Below, in pieces: positions 23,504-33,415 of a DNA stretch of 64,000 nt (position 1 is its first letter; each line of letters begins with the position of its first letter). Made by a program: the position numbers and the translations under genes. A model generated the notes under the pieces. It saw only the letters and a program-made list of their open reading frames with translations. It ran no database searches and was not told the DNA's origin. This DNA is from Chitinivibrionales bacterium (GTDB lineage: Bacteria; Fibrobacterota; Chitinivibrionia; Chitinivibrionales; FEN-1185): NCBI GenBank assembly GCA_035516255.1, contig DATJAL010000031.1, forward strand, positions 62,001-126,000, given 5' to 3'.

Positions 23504-24622
23504 TTAATAGAATCTTTTTTTTAGTACTTCCCAAATAAGAGTGGCGCCGAAGAGATAACTCGAGCTGGGGGGTTCATAAAAGGTTTCTGAGGCCGATCCG
23601 GCGCTTGCCGTTTCGGTGTTGCTTTTTCCAAAGCCGTACCATGAAAGGTAAGGAGAAAATTTTATCGAAAGTTGTTCGTTGAGCAGTTTTTCCATGAAAA
23701 GGGCGATGTTCAATGATGTTCGGTTGCCAAGGGTCACATTCGGGAAATTGATCGGAGTCCCGTCCGAGGAAGTCATGGTGACGCCCATATTCCCGGTGAG
23801 CATGAAGGTTGCATTGGCGTCCAGGCCCAGGACGAGTTTCGGGGATACGGGACAGGTGAGCAAAACTCCGAGCGGCAGGCCGAGCCAGTAGTAGGTTTCC
23901 GAATTAGCAATGTTGGTGGAATAATACAATAATCCCTGATTGTCGATCAGGTTCCGGTACCACAGCTTGAAATCGAGGCCGCTGTAGAGGGCGAAAGGGG
24001 CAACGGGGTTGGAAAACGTATATCCCACCTCGCATCCCGCGTGCACGAAGAAATTGTTTTTATTGAACTTGTACGGATCGTATTCGAGCCCCACGGTGTC
24101 GCCGTTCCCATTTATCAATAGCTGGCTCTGCAGCGAGCCGTCGTAGGTGTTGCCGAACCCGAGGAGCGCCGTAACCTCGGGCCGCGCCCACAACTTGTTC
24201 TCCAGGGAGTAAAATTGCCCCCCGAGGTGGAGCCCGATCAAAAAACCGTATTCGGTGCTCTTGGGAGCGCCCTGGATTTGCGGAGGCCGTCCAAAGTAAT
24301 CCTTAAAGGACTGGATCTCGTCGCTTATGTCAATTTCCTCCTTGTAATACAGGTAATCGACCGAAACGCCGAAGGAAATGATTTCGCCGTAATCGAACAG
24401 GGAGAAAGGGCGCGTCGGCGGCTCTGGATAAACGGGTTGGGCTTCGGCTTTCGGCGGCTCGGACTCCGGCGCCGATGGCCTTGACATGGCGGAATCCATC
24501 GGAAGGAGGCCGGCGGAATCCGCCGCGCTCCCGGGCGTCTGGGCGTAAAGCGCCGCCACGGAAAAAAGCGCTATTGCCGCGGTTTTGGTCGTGTGGTGAG
24601 GGGACATAATCGTTTTACCCAT
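23504..24622 (-). CDS. Outer-membrane beta-barrel protein
   Basis: 372 residues with a signal peptide (cleavage near LYA-QTP). A Pro-rich linker (SAPESEPPKAEAQPVYPEPP) follows, then alternating amphipathic strands through the end, with the C-terminal aromatic residue (RFY) typical of outer-membrane barrels. Strand-like runs include ISFGVSVDYLYY and SIKFSPYLSWYGFG. No named family. It may be a porin-like or assembly barrel protein. ATG 24622 is used; ATG 24607 is an alternative. Confidence 0.55.
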   Translation of the reverse strand: MGKTIMSPHHTTKTAAIALFSVAALYAQTPGSAADSAGLLPMDSAMSRPSAPESEPPKAEAQPVYPEPPTRPFSLFDYGEIISFGVSVDYLYYKEEIDISDEIQSFKDYFGRPPQIQGAPKSTEYGFLIGLHLGGQFYSLENKLWARPEVTALLGFGNTYDGSLQSQLLINGNGDTVGLEYDPYKFNKNNFFVHAGCEVGYTFSNPVAPFALYSGLDFKLWYRNLIDNQGLLYYSTNIANSETYYWLGLPLGVLLTCPVSPKLVLGLDANATFMLTGNMGVTMTSSDGTPINFPNVTLGNRTSLNIALFMEKLLNEQLSIKFSPYLSWYGFGKSNTETASAGSASETFYEPPSSSYLFGATLIWEVLKKRFY

Positions 24623-24715
24623 AAAATTAATCTTTCTTTTAAGGCAAGGGGATGATTTTATGCGATTTTGGCGGCGGCAAAACGGGCGCCCTCGAAGTGA
24701 TAAAACCGCGGGGGA

Positions 24716-26602
24716 TTATTTGGCCTTCAGGAATTCCCTGATGCGTGCGGCGACCGTCGGGGGATCGAGTCCGATATTTTCGAGGAGCCGTGCCGTGTTG
24801 CCGTGTTCCAGAAACCGGTCGGGATAGCCGAGGCACAGGATCTTGGGCCTGTGTTCCGCCTTTGACACAGCGGCGAGCTCGAGCACCGCCGAACCGAACC
24901 CTCCCGTGATGGTATTGCTTTCAAGGGTCACGACATGCGGGTGGGTTGAAAAAAGTTTTTGGTAAAATTCGCCTGAAAGCGGCTTGACAAACCGCGCATT
25001 GACCAGCGTCGGGTTCAGGCCTTCTTTTTCGAGCAGGCCGCACGCCGCCGTGGCGTTGGCAAAAAGGTCTCCCGCGCACAGAAGTGCCAAACCGGAACCG
25101 TTCCTGACGGTCTCCGGTTGCGGGATCGGAATGGGGGATCGGTCGCCGTCGAGCACATCGTCCGGAACTGCGCCGCGGCCGTAGCGGATGAAGACCGGTC
25201 CCTTGGTATAGGCCATTGCGGTATGGAGCATGCGGCAAAGCTCGCCGCCGCTGCGCGGCGCCATGATCACGGCGCCGGGAACGCTCCTGACAAAGGAGAG
25301 ATCGAGCATGCCGTGGTGCGTGGGCCCGTCCTCGCCCACGATGCCGGCGCGGTCGATGCAGAAGGTGACGTTGAGGCCGTCGAGCGCCACGTCGTGGACG
25401 ACCTGGTCAAAGGCGCGCTGGAGGAACGTTGAATAGACGGCCACCACGGGCTTGAGCCCCTTGAGCGCGAGGCCCGCGGCAAAGGTCACGGCGTGGCCCT
25501 CGGCGATGCCGACATCAAAGAAACGGTTGGGGAACTCGTCGCGGAACACCGAAAGGCCGGTGCCGTCGGGCATCGCGGCCGTGATCGCGACAACGTCGCC
25601 GCGGTCGCGGCCGATTTCGACCAGCGTTGCGCCGAACAGGTCGCTGTACGAGGGGTTTGTTTTCGGTGCGGCCACCACGTCGCCGGTGTCAAGGGCGAAT
25701 TTCGAAATGCCGTGATATTTGGTGGCATCGTCCTCGGCGAAACGGTACCCTTTTCCCTTTGTGGTGATCGTGTGGACAAGCACCGGGCCCTTGGTGTGGC
25801 TTTTAATGAAATTAAAAACTTCGACCAGTTCGGAAATGTTGTGGCCGTCAAACGGGCCGAAATACCTGATGCCCATGTCTTCGAACAGCTTGCCCGGGAT
25901 GACGAAGTGCTTGATGGCCTCGTCGATGTCGTGGATCAGCGTGCGGATCCTGTTTCCGACCCTCGGCAGCCGGCCCGTGAGCTCCCACAGCTCGTCCTTG
26001 ATTTTGTTGTACCGCTTGTCGGTGATCACCCGGTTGAGATACCGCGACAGAGCGCCCACGTTCTGCGAAATCGACATCTTGTTGTCGTTGACCACGATGA
26101 TCATGTCGGTGGAAAGGGTGCCCAGGTTGTTGAGCCCCTCAAAGGCGAGCCCGCCGGAAAGCGAGCCGTCGCCGATCACCGCGATCACGGCATGGTTTTC
26201 CTTTTTCATGTCCCGGCCGATGGCAAGGCCGAGCGCCGCGGAAATGGAGGTTGACGCATGACCCACCGAAACCGCATCGTACTCGCTTTCCGAAATGCGC
26301 GGGAAACCGCTTATGCCGCCGATCTGGCGGAGTTCCTTGAACTGCTCCCTTCTGCCGGTGAGGATTTTATGCGCGTATGCCTGGTGGCCCACGTCCCAGA
26401 CGATTTTGTCAACCGGCGTTTTGAAGCAGTAGTGGAGCGCGACCGCGAGCTCGACGGCGCCGAGGCTTGACGCCAAGTGCCCCCCGCTCCGGCTTACGTA
26501 GGTGAGCATAAACTCGCGGATCTCATCGGCAACATCGGGGAGCTTTTCGAGGGGAAGGTTCCGCAGGTCGGCCGGGCTGTTAATGGATTCTATGAGGTTC
26601 AT
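24716..26602 (-). CDS. dxs: 1-deoxy-D-xylulose-5-phosphate synthase
   Basis: 628 residues, full length. It joins pyruvate and glyceraldehyde-3-phosphate in the MEP isoprenoid pathway, using thiamine diphosphate. The cofactor site has H42 (S-G-G-H-L) and G144-D-G-S-L-S-G-G then NDNKMSIS. The pyrimidine domain carries FDVGIAEGHA and the DRAGIVGEDGPTHHG signature. The C-terminal transketolase domain is intact. It is a single gene, running toward the outer-membrane gene with a short gap, so it may be read into it. Confidence 0.97.
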   Translation of the reverse strand: MNLIESINSPADLRNLPLEKLPDVADEIREFMLTYVSRSGGHLASSLGAVELAVALHYCFKTPVDKIVWDVGHQAYAHKILTGRREQFKELRQIGGISGFPRISESEYDAVSVGHASTSISAALGLAIGRDMKKENHAVIAVIGDGSLSGGLAFEGLNNLGTLSTDMIIVVNDNKMSISQNVGALSRYLNRVITDKRYNKIKDELWELTGRLPRVGNRIRTLIHDIDEAIKHFVIPGKLFEDMGIRYFGPFDGHNISELVEVFNFIKSHTKGPVLVHTITTKGKGYRFAEDDATKYHGISKFALDTGDVVAAPKTNPSYSDLFGATLVEIGRDRGDVVAITAAMPDGTGLSVFRDEFPNRFFDVGIAEGHAVTFAAGLALKGLKPVVAVYSTFLQRAFDQVVHDVALDGLNVTFCIDRAGIVGEDGPTHHGMLDLSFVRSVPGAVIMAPRSGGELCRMLHTAMAYTKGPVFIRYGRGAVPDDVLDGDRSPIPIPQPETVRNGSGLALLCAGDLFANATAACGLLEKEGLNPTLVNARFVKPLSGEFYQKLFSTHPHVVTLESNTITGGFGSAVLELAAVSKAEHRPKILCLGYPDRFLEHGNTARLLENIGLDPPTVAARIREFLKAK

Positions 26603-26742
26603 GTGTGGAAACGTATTTTATTATATGAAAAGTATTTTTGACGTGGTAATTATTGATTAAAGATACCTGAAAATTACGGAAATTTCAACAACTACCGGTA
26701 GGGAACCTTTAATAATTAATAAATTACGCATTTTTTGTCCAC

Positions 26743-26809
26743 CCCGCTTAAACGGGAGTCCATCGTTCTATCTGGGCCTTCTATCATTGATTCCCGCTTT
26801 TGCGGGAAT
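26743..26809. repeat. Short palindromic repeats (dRS3-like)
   Basis: Hairpins CCCGCTTAAACGGG (26743-26756) and ATTCCCGCTTTTGCGGGAAT (26790-26809). The second has the ATTCCC...GGGAAT ends of the widespread dRS3-type repeat. A related hairpin, CCCGA-CCTGA-TCGGG followed by GGGAATCCATC-like sequence, is at 42651-42665. This stretch is often wrongly included in the tgt coding frame. Confidence 0.6.
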
Positions 26810-26857
26810 GACGCCATGGAGATGCAATCGTTAAAAGCTCCAGGGAAATGTTTACTT

Positions 26858-28051
26858 ATGAATAATACGATACAACCGATGTTTTTCAACCTTGTGCACG
26901 CCGACCATGCCACAAAGGCGCGCGCCGGGATAATCCGAACCGCTCATGGACCCGTTGAGACGCCCGTGTTCATGCCCGTGGGGACGCAGGCGACGGTCAA
27001 GTCGCTTTCGCCGGCAGACCTTGACGAATGCGGATGCTCCATGATCCTCGCGAACACCTACCATCTGCACCTGCGGCCGGGCGACGAGCTTGTCGCCGCC
27101 GCGGGCGGGCTCCATGCATTCGAGAGCTGGGAGCGGCCGATCCTCACGGACAGCGGCGGGTTCCAGGTGTTCAGCCTTCGCGACATTTCCAAGATCACGG
27201 ACGAGGGTGTCTGGTTCCAGTCGTACATCGACGGCTCGAAACATTTTTTCTCGCCGGAGCGTTCCATCGAGATCCAGCGCAACCTCGGCGCCGACGTCAT
27301 CATGGTGTTCGACGAATGCCCGCCCGCAAAGGCCGCTGCCCGCGATATTGAGCGGGCCGTTGACCGCACCATCCAGTGGGCCTGGCGCTGCCGCGACGCG
27401 CACGCGGCCCAGCCAATCAAGCACGGATATCCGCAGGAGCTGTTCGCGGTTGTCCAGGGCGGCCTTGACAAAGGACAGCGGCGGCGCTGCGCCGAAGCGC
27501 TGGTCGGGCTCGACCTGCCAGGGTATGCCGTGGGCGGGCTGGCCGTGGGCGAGACCGTCCCGGAGATGTATGATGCGGCCGCCTTCACCTGCTCGCTGCT
27601 GCCGGAAGCCAAGCCGCGGTACCTCATGGGCGTCGGCACGCCTGAAAACATCATTGAATGCATTTCCCGCGGCATTGACATGTTCGACTGCGTGCTGCCC
27701 ACGCGCAACGCGCGTAACGGGACCGCGTTTTCGTGGGACGGAAAAATCAACATAAGGAATGCCTGCCACACGAGGGACTTCGGCCGCGGCCTGAGCGCCT
27801 CATGCGGCTGCTACGCGTGCAAAAATTTCAGCAGGGCGTATCTGCGCCATTTATTTCTTGCCGGAGAAATTTTATCCTTGCGGCTCCTCACCCTGCACAA
27901 TGTTTATTTCTATATGGACCTGGTGCGGCAGGCGCGCGCCCATATCGTCCAGGGTGATTTTGCCGCATTTTCAGCGGAAACGCTTTCGCGAATGCAAAAA
28001 ACGGAAAGCGGCGGCGAAGAACGGCTTGCCACGGGAGCGGACGATGAATGA
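26858..28051 (+). CDS. tgt: Queuine tRNA-ribosyltransferase (TGT)
   Basis: The start is the ATG at 26858 (397 aa); the frame is open further upstream but there crosses a palindromic repeat. It exchanges guanine-34 for preQ1 in tRNA. Nucleophile loop D98-S-G-G-F-Q-V-F-S is present. The second catalytic Asp and tRNA-binding loop are in GIDMFDCVLPTRNARNG. Zinc ligands are seen in C-G-C-Y-A-C with the later histidine. The peptidase gene overlaps its last 8 bases, so the two are translationally coupled. Confidence 0.95.
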   Translation: MNNTIQPMFFNLVHADHATKARAGIIRTAHGPVETPVFMPVGTQATVKSLSPADLDECGCSMILANTYHLHLRPGDELVAAAGGLHAFESWERPILTDSGGFQVFSLRDISKITDEGVWFQSYIDGSKHFFSPERSIEIQRNLGADVIMVFDECPPAKAAARDIERAVDRTIQWAWRCRDAHAAQPIKHGYPQELFAVVQGGLDKGQRRRCAEALVGLDLPGYAVGGLAVGETVPEMYDAAAFTCSLLPEAKPRYLMGVGTPENIIECISRGIDMFDCVLPTRNARNGTAFSWDGKINIRNACHTRDFGRGLSASCGCYACKNFSRAYLRHLFLAGEILSLRLLTLHNVYFYMDLVRQARAHIVQGDFAAFSAETLSRMQKTESGGEERLATGADDE

Positions 28052-28997
28052 GCAGTTCAGGGAATCGGCGCGCATCGCGCTCATGGAATGCCTCGGCCTC
28101 GGCCGGCAGGAAACGCTCCTTGTCGTATGCGACCCGCCCTGCGCCGAGATCGGGTGGATGTTCTGGAGCGTGGGCAGCAAGCGGTGCCGGGAGGCGGTGC
28201 TGGTGCAGATCTCGCCGCGCAAGCAGAACGGCAACGAGCCCCCGCAGCCGGTGGGCGAGTGGTTCGGCAGGTTCGACGTCGCCGTGATGCCCACGTCAAA
28301 ATCGCTCTCGCACACCCAGGCGCGTCGCAAGGCCAGCGAGCAGGGCACGCGCATCGCCACGCTGCCCGGCATAACCAAGGACATGTTCGTCCGCACCATG
28401 CGTACCGACTGGAAAAAACTCGGCATCATCACGCGCAAGGTGGCCGGGCTGCTTTCTTGCGCAAAGGCGGTGAGAATAACCTCGGACGCAGGCACCGATC
28501 TTTCGTTTAAAACCGGCGGCAGGGCTGCCAAGGCCGACGACGGCCGCCTCATCTTCAAAGGCGCGTTTGGAAACCTGCCCGCGGGCGAGGCCTACCTTGC
28601 GCCGCTCGAAGGTACGGCCGAGGGCCGCATCGTCATCGACGGATCGTTTCCGCTCGCCGGACTGTGCAAAACGCCGCTTGACATACGGGTGAAAAAGGGG
28701 AAGGTGGCCGAGGTCGGCGAGCACCTCTGCAAGGCCGAGCTCGAGCAGCTGTTCAAAAAATACGGCTCGCCCGCGAAAAACATCGCGGAGTTCGGCGTGG
28801 GTACGCTCGACACCGCGATCATTTCCGGCAACACGCTCGAGGACGAAAAAGTGAGGGGGACCTGCCACATCGCGTTCGGCGACAATGCGTCCATGGGCGG
28901 CTGGGTGAAGGTGCCGATGCATCTGGACGGAATAATAAAAAGGCCGACGATATGGCTGGATGAAAAGTTGTGGATGAAAAATGGAATACTAGTGTAA
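28044..28997 (+). CDS. AmpS-type (COG2309-like) aminopeptidase
   Basis: 317 residues from the ATG at 28044, which overlaps tgt by 8 bases. The signature RITSDAGTDLSFKTGGR and FGNLPAGEAYLAPLEGTAEG in the middle, followed by FGVGTL and GTCHIAFGDNASMGG, match the M29/AmpS leucyl-aminopeptidase-like family. These are metallo-aminopeptidases, and metal ligands are expected at the conserved Glu/His positions in these blocks. The link to tgt is likely coincidental. Substrate unknown. Confidence 0.75.
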   Translation: MNEQFRESARIALMECLGLGRQETLLVVCDPPCAEIGWMFWSVGSKRCREAVLVQISPRKQNGNEPPQPVGEWFGRFDVAVMPTSKSLSHTQARRKASEQGTRIATLPGITKDMFVRTMRTDWKKLGIITRKVAGLLSCAKAVRITSDAGTDLSFKTGGRAAKADDGRLIFKGAFGNLPAGEAYLAPLEGTAEGRIVIDGSFPLAGLCKTPLDIRVKKGKVAEVGEHLCKAELEQLFKKYGSPAKNIAEFGVGTLDTAIISGNTLEDEKVRGTCHIAFGDNASMGGWVKVPMHLDGIIKRPTIWLDEKLWMKNGILV

Positions 28998-29055
28998 AGA
29001 TTGCGGATTGTGGAATTCGGATTGCGGATTTTTTTTAAAGTTCTGATAGTCTGAT

Positions 29056-29520
29056 TTAAATCCTATTAATCCCCAATAATCTGATTGCAACTTCAGGATC
29101 AATCCTAAACGCGCTGCCTTTCCCCTGAAAAAAATCATGCCTTTCAATTAACATCATTGACAACGGCGTAATGACGATTGATTCGCCACTTTTCTTGTCT
29201 GTCACTACTGTCTCGCCCTTGGGAAGTGTGCCGTCCTCCGGAAAAGGCGAGGGGATCCGTCCTCGCGCTTCATGGTGGACCGCAATCACTCCAGGGCTGA
29301 TTTCAACGGGATTCCCAAGCGCCCGTTCCGCGGTGATGTATGTTTTTCGCAATGCTGCAACAAGATTGTTTTTACCGATCCCAAGCCTTGCCAGTATTAT
29401 TAAATCTTCCTGAATGATTTCCTCAGGCGCTCTTTCATCATTTCCAAGATATCCCTGCGCAGAAAATTTTGAAGGGCCAAGAGCGGCTTTAAGATCTGTT
29501 TTTCCATTTTCTAGGTTCAT
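29056..29520 (-). CDS. Conserved-looking hypothetical protein, 154 aa
   Basis: A soluble protein without signal peptide. It has helical stretches (EEIIQEDLIILARLGIGKN) and a C-terminal SMMLIERHDFFQGKGSAFRIDPEVA segment. I do not recognise a family. AAAGGAAA upstream of the ATG at 29520 and a codon pattern like its neighbours support a real gene. Its neighbour to the right is the NqrF-like reductase, about 160 bases off on the same strand. Confidence 0.6.
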   Translation of the reverse strand: MNLENGKTDLKAALGPSKFSAQGYLGNDERAPEEIIQEDLIILARLGIGKNNLVAALRKTYITAERALGNPVEISPGVIAVHHEARGRIPSPFPEDGTLPKGETVVTDKKSGESIVITPLSMMLIERHDFFQGKGSAFRIDPEVAIRLLGINRI

Positions 29521-29586
29521 TTTATTTCCTTTTAACGATCCTTGTTATCAAGTAGGATATCGGACCTGTTGATTTTTTTTCGCGTT

Positions 29587-29665
29587 AGGCAGGACTGGAG
29601 GCCGCGCCGTAGCGCGGTGCTCCCCGGCGCCCCGCGAAGCGGCCTCGCGCCGTGGAGACACCCAT
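29587..29665 (+). repeat. GC-rich dispersed repeat, divergent copy C
   Basis: Begins TAGGCAGGACTGGAG, as copy B does on its own strand, then diverges into GCCGCGCCGTAGCGCGG and a GGCGCCCCGCGAAGCGGCC palindrome. Shorter than copies A and B; homology is limited to the left end, so this assignment is tentative. Confidence 0.45.
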
Positions 29666-29680
29666 TTTAATAGAAAAATA

Positions 29681-30703
29681 TTAGGCAAATTTATCATAAA
29701 AAATATTTTCATCCTTCATTCCGCCCTTCTTCAATACCGCGAGACAGGCGTTGATCATCCCGGGCGAGCCGCAGAGATACGCTTCATAGTCTGAACAATC
29801 GGGAATAATACGTGCCACGACTTCGGTGATGAGCCCGCGTTCGCCGTCCCAGTCGCTGTCCGCAGGTTCGTTGGAAAGTGCAGGCGTAAATGTGAAATCG
29901 GCCAGTTCCTTTTTCAGTCCGTTCAGTTCCTCAACAAGAAAAAGGTCTTTTTGCGTGAGCGCGCCGAAAAAATAGTGGATCCGGCGGTTGGATTTCTTCT
30001 CGCGCATGTCCTGAAGGATCGACCACATCGGCGCCATGCCGCTTCCCCCGGCAATGCACAACATGGGTTTGCCGGTATTTGTTGCACCGAATTTACCGTA
30101 AGGCCCGGAAAAAGAAATGCTGTCGCCTTCCTTTAAAACATCGATCGCCCACGGCGTGAAAATGCCGTTTGGAATTCTGCGGATCATCAATTCCACCGAA
30201 TTTTTTTGTGATGGAGACGATGCTATTGAGAAATCCCTGAGTACCGCTTCCTTACCATCATAAGGCATTGATTTTAATTGAAGATACTGACCTGATCTAA
30301 AGTCGATTGTTGAAGGGTTCACAAGGCCGATGCTGAGCCCAAGAATATCATAGGTGTACATTTTTTTCCGCAGGACTTTTCCTGAAAAGCGCTTTACTGA
30401 AAAAAGTTCTTCGGGAATTTCTATGGCAATGTTCTTTTCGGGTTTGGTCTGGCAGGCAAGGCGGACGCCGTCTTTTTTTTCAAGGTCCGACAGCAGCGCT
30501 AATTCCGGCGGCGTGGGGGGGGTGTCGGGAGATATAACTTTTATTTTGCAATACCCGCACCGCGCGTTGCCGCCGCAGGCGGAGGGAATAAAAACGCCGT
30601 TTCTGGCAAGTCCTGCAAGGAGCGAGGATCCCTTGTTGACCTGAACCTTTTTTCGACCGCGGTTTATATCAACCGAGATTGATAAAACAGTTGACGGGTT
30701 CAT
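29681..30703 (-). CDS. NqrF-like 2Fe-2S/FAD oxidoreductase
   Basis: ATG 30703 is preferred (GGAAAG 5 bases upstream); an ATG at 30739 adds 12 residues. Plant-type 2Fe-2S domain in residues 1-90 with C-G-G-N-A-R-C-G-Y-C and later A-C-Q. The FAD domain has R-D-F-S-I-A-S-S. The NAD domain has CIAGGSGMAPMWSIL and a C-terminal YDKFA. The arrangement equals NqrF or a methane-monooxygenase-reductase-like protein, but the N-terminal membrane helix of NqrF is missing. It probably transfers NAD(P)H electrons to a partner not seen here. Confidence 0.75.
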   Translation of the reverse strand: MNPSTVLSISVDINRGRKKVQVNKGSSLLAGLARNGVFIPSACGGNARCGYCKIKVISPDTPPTPPELALLSDLEKKDGVRLACQTKPEKNIAIEIPEELFSVKRFSGKVLRKKMYTYDILGLSIGLVNPSTIDFRSGQYLQLKSMPYDGKEAVLRDFSIASSPSQKNSVELMIRRIPNGIFTPWAIDVLKEGDSISFSGPYGKFGATNTGKPMLCIAGGSGMAPMWSILQDMREKKSNRRIHYFFGALTQKDLFLVEELNGLKKELADFTFTPALSNEPADSDWDGERGLITEVVARIIPDCSDYEAYLCGSPGMINACLAVLKKGGMKDENIFYDKFA

Positions 30704-30890
30704 TAATGCTTTCCACGCCGTTAATGTCCAAAAGACCATTAAAACTATTTCATGATTCAGTTCAAGACAACCAGTAAAATGCCTTTTAGCCGTTTGTGCC
30801 GCTCAAATTTATCAAGCGCTTCAGCCGTAATTAATAAAATAAGAAACAGACGAAAAGGAATGTATTTTTTATCTGAAGGATGCAACCTTG

Positions 30891-31694
30891 ATGAGCGGTC
30901 AACTTAAGGCTGAGTTGGACAACATTTACACGGTTTTTCATTGTCCATATTATTTGTATCTTGATCCGGTTCAGTATGTCCATCGGTTCGTAGGAAAACA
31001 AAACATCGAAATCGGCGGCCTTCTGTGTTCGTCCCTTTCTTACGGCAGGGTGGAGCAGATTCGAAACAGCATTGAAAAAGTGCTTCGGATCACGGGGACC
31101 GAAATTTATGATTTCTCCACTGCTGTTCCGCTGCGTGAAAAAATGAGACTCCTTTCCGGCATTAAACACAGGTTCAATACCGGAACGGATATCGCGCTGC
31201 TGCTCGAATGCTGCGCTGTAGCGACCGGGCATTACGGATCGCTTGAGGCGTTGTTCGTAAAAGGCCTGAAAAAGTCCGAGAATACAATAAAAGAAGCCCT
31301 GGACAAATTTGTCCTGTCCATGCGTGCCGTTGCCGCCGCAATTCTTAAAAACAGGCCTTCCGGCATGTATTTTTTCTTGCCAAGGCCGGCCGCGGGCAGC
31401 ACCTGCAAGCGGCTGAACATGTTTTTGCGGTGGATGATACGGGAGGATGACGGGATTGACTGCGGGGCATGGAAATCAATTTCTCCTTCGAAGCTCGTGA
31501 TGCCCGTGGACACTCATGTCGCCGCGCTGGCAAAAAGACTGGCACTGACAAAAAGAAAATCGGTTGACTGGCGCATGGCCGAGGAAATCACTGCAACATT
31601 GAAAACCGTGTACCCAAACGACCCGGTGCGCTGCGACTTTTCGCTGTGCAGGGCCGGCATGGTTGATTTCAGAAATCTTTGGAAAGCGGCGTGA
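30891..31694 (+). CDS. DUF2400 (TIGR02757) family protein
   Basis: 267 residues, ATG 30891 with AAGGA 10 bases upstream. The family pattern is distinct: FLPRPAAGSTCKRLNMFLRW in the middle, then DCGAWKSISPSKLVMPVDTHVA, and DPVRCDFSLCRAGM at the end. These proteins have an HhH-glycosylase-like fold; their role is unknown and could be nucleic-acid related. The stop overlaps the ATG of ptsI by one base, so the two are co-translated, and the third gene likewise. Confidence 0.85.
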   Translation: MSGQLKAELDNIYTVFHCPYYLYLDPVQYVHRFVGKQNIEIGGLLCSSLSYGRVEQIRNSIEKVLRITGTEIYDFSTAVPLREKMRLLSGIKHRFNTGTDIALLLECCAVATGHYGSLEALFVKGLKKSENTIKEALDKFVLSMRAVAAAILKNRPSGMYFFLPRPAAGSTCKRLNMFLRWMIREDDGIDCGAWKSISPSKLVMPVDTHVAALAKRLALTKRKSVDWRMAEEITATLKTVYPNDPVRCDFSLCRAGMVDFRNLWKAA

Positions 31695-33415
31695 TGCGTA
31701 TGGCGAAAAAAGTTTTTGAAGGGCTCGCGATCACCTCGGGAAAAGTACTGGCGCCCGCTTGCCTTTACGCATCGGAACTCCATAAGGCGGTTGAGGAATA
31801 TTCCATCGCCGAGAAGGACCTTTCGGCGGAGCTGCAGCGATTTGAGGCGGCGCTCGCCGAGAGTTCCCGGGAGCTGGAGAGCATCTCCATCAACGTGGCG
31901 GACAAGGTAGGCAACGTCGAATCCGAGATATTCATGGCGCAGAAGCACATCATGAACGATGCCGCCATCGTACGGCAGATACGCGAGGGGATCCGTGATA
32001 AGAAGAAAAACGCCGAGGCCGTCGTGTTCGAGGTGTTCAGCGCCTACGAGGAAAAGTTCAAGGTCATGGACAACCAATACATGCGCGAGCGCGGCTCCGA
32101 CATCGTCGAAATCCGGCGGCGGCTGCTCGACAACCTGAAAATGAAGAAGGGCGGCTTCCTCTGCGAAGGTCAGGAACACTGCCAGCGCGGCACGAACCGG
32201 ATCATCGTCACCGAGGAATTCACGGCCGACATGATGTCGCACATGAATTTCGAGCGCGTGCGCGGGTTCGTCACCGAGCACGGCGGCGTGTCGTCGCACG
32301 CCGCGATCATCGCGCGTTCGCTCGGCATCCCGTCGGTCACCGGCGTGCGCGGCATCATGGAACTTGTCAGATGCGGAGATCACGTGCTTCTGGACGGCGA
32401 CAGCGGGCGGGTGTACCTCAACCCGCCGCACGACCTGGTGAAAAAGGTGATCACCGTCGTCGATGTGAAGGCCCGGGAGAAAATCTCGCTCGTGACCCCG
32501 CCCGGCATGGCGGTGCTCGCGAACGCGAGCATCCTCGAGGACGTGCAGCAGGCCGCGCACCTCAGGGCCGACGGCATAGGACTTTACAGAACAGAAATAA
32601 TGTTCATCAAGGAGGACCGCCTGCTCACCCAGGACGAGCAGCACGGCCGGTACCAGAAGGTGGTGGACGAGATGAAGGGGCGGCCGGTGACGTTCCGGCT
32701 GCTCGACGTGGGCGGCGACAAGCCGCTCCCGTTTCTGCGGATCCAGAAGGAGTCCAACCCGTACCTGGGATGGCGCGGCGCGCGGTTTTTGCTGGGCAAC
32801 CCGGACATCTTCAGCGACCAGGTACGCGCGCTCGGCCGCGTGGCGAAAACCGGGAGGATAAGAATCCTGTTCCCCATGGTCGTTGACGAACGGCAAATAC
32901 GGATGCTGGTGGAGGGCACGCGCGAGGTGCTGGCGTCGGTTCCGGGCGCCGCCGAAAACGTTGAGCTCGGCGCCATGTTCGAGGTGCCCAGCGCGTGCAT
33001 GCAGGCGCGGCGGATCTTCAAGCTCGTCGACTTCGGCAGCATCGGCTCGAACGACCTGATCCAATACCTGTTCGCGGTCGACCGGAACAACGAGCAGGTC
33101 TCGGCCGACTATAATCCCGAGCATCCCGTTCTGTGGGACCTTTTAACCGATCTGGTGTCCGCCGCGCGCGAGGCGGGCAGGGACCTTTCCATCTGCGGAG
33201 AGATGGCGGGCAAGGAGGGCTTTGCCGCGCGATTGCTTGACATAGGAATACATTCGCTCAGCGTGAGCCCCCGGCTGATTCCGCAGGTGCGGAACGAGAT
33301 GGCGGAATACCATGAGGCCGCCAAAAAAGGCCCTGCGCGTTCTGTAAAGGGCCAGGCCGGCACGAAGCTGAAAACCCGTCTCCTCCATTCACCTTCCGCG
33401 ACAAAGGCGCAATAA
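31694..33415 (+). CDS. ptsI: Phosphoenolpyruvate-protein phosphotransferase (enzyme I)
   Basis: 573 residues from ATG 31694. The phosphocarrier His is H202 in G-G-V-S-S-H-A-A-I-I-A-R. The PEP-binding barrel follows, with GLYRTEIMF and FRLLDVGGDKPLPFL, and the C-terminal C-G-E-M-A-G active loop is conserved. It would normally phosphorylate HPr, but no HPr or EII genes are in the window, so it may serve a regulatory PTS. Its stop overlaps the next gene's start by one base. Confidence 0.95.
   Translation: MRMAKKVFEGLAITSGKVLAPACLYASELHKAVEEYSIAEKDLSAELQRFEAALAESSRELESISINVADKVGNVESEIFMAQKHIMNDAAIVRQIREGIRDKKKNAEAVVFEVFSAYEEKFKVMDNQYMRERGSDIVEIRRRLLDNLKMKKGGFLCEGQEHCQRGTNRIIVTEEFTADMMSHMNFERVRGFVTEHGGVSSHAAIIARSLGIPSVTGVRGIMELVRCGDHVLLDGDSGRVYLNPPHDLVKKVITVVDVKAREKISLVTPPGMAVLANASILEDVQQAAHLRADGIGLYRTEIMFIKEDRLLTQDEQHGRYQKVVDEMKGRPVTFRLLDVGGDKPLPFLRIQKESNPYLGWRGARFLLGNPDIFSDQVRALGRVAKTGRIRILFPMVVDERQIRMLVEGTREVLASVPGAAENVELGAMFEVPSACMQARRIFKLVDFGSIGSNDLIQYLFAVDRNNEQVSADYNPEHPVLWDLLTDLVSAAREAGRDLSICGEMAGKEGFAARLLDIGIHSLSVSPRLIPQVRNEMAEYHEAAKKGPARSVKGQAGTKLKTRLLHSPSATKAQ

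Noticed and set aside
26735-26857. N-terminal extension of tgt
   Set aside because: The extra codons are translated from a dRS3-like palindromic repeat; the ATG at 26858 gives the usual TGT length.
31514-33124. 536-codon open frame antisense to ptsI
   Set aside because: It lies fully inside a clear enzyme I gene on the other strand; the His/Arg-rich composition is typical of antisense frames in GC-rich genes.
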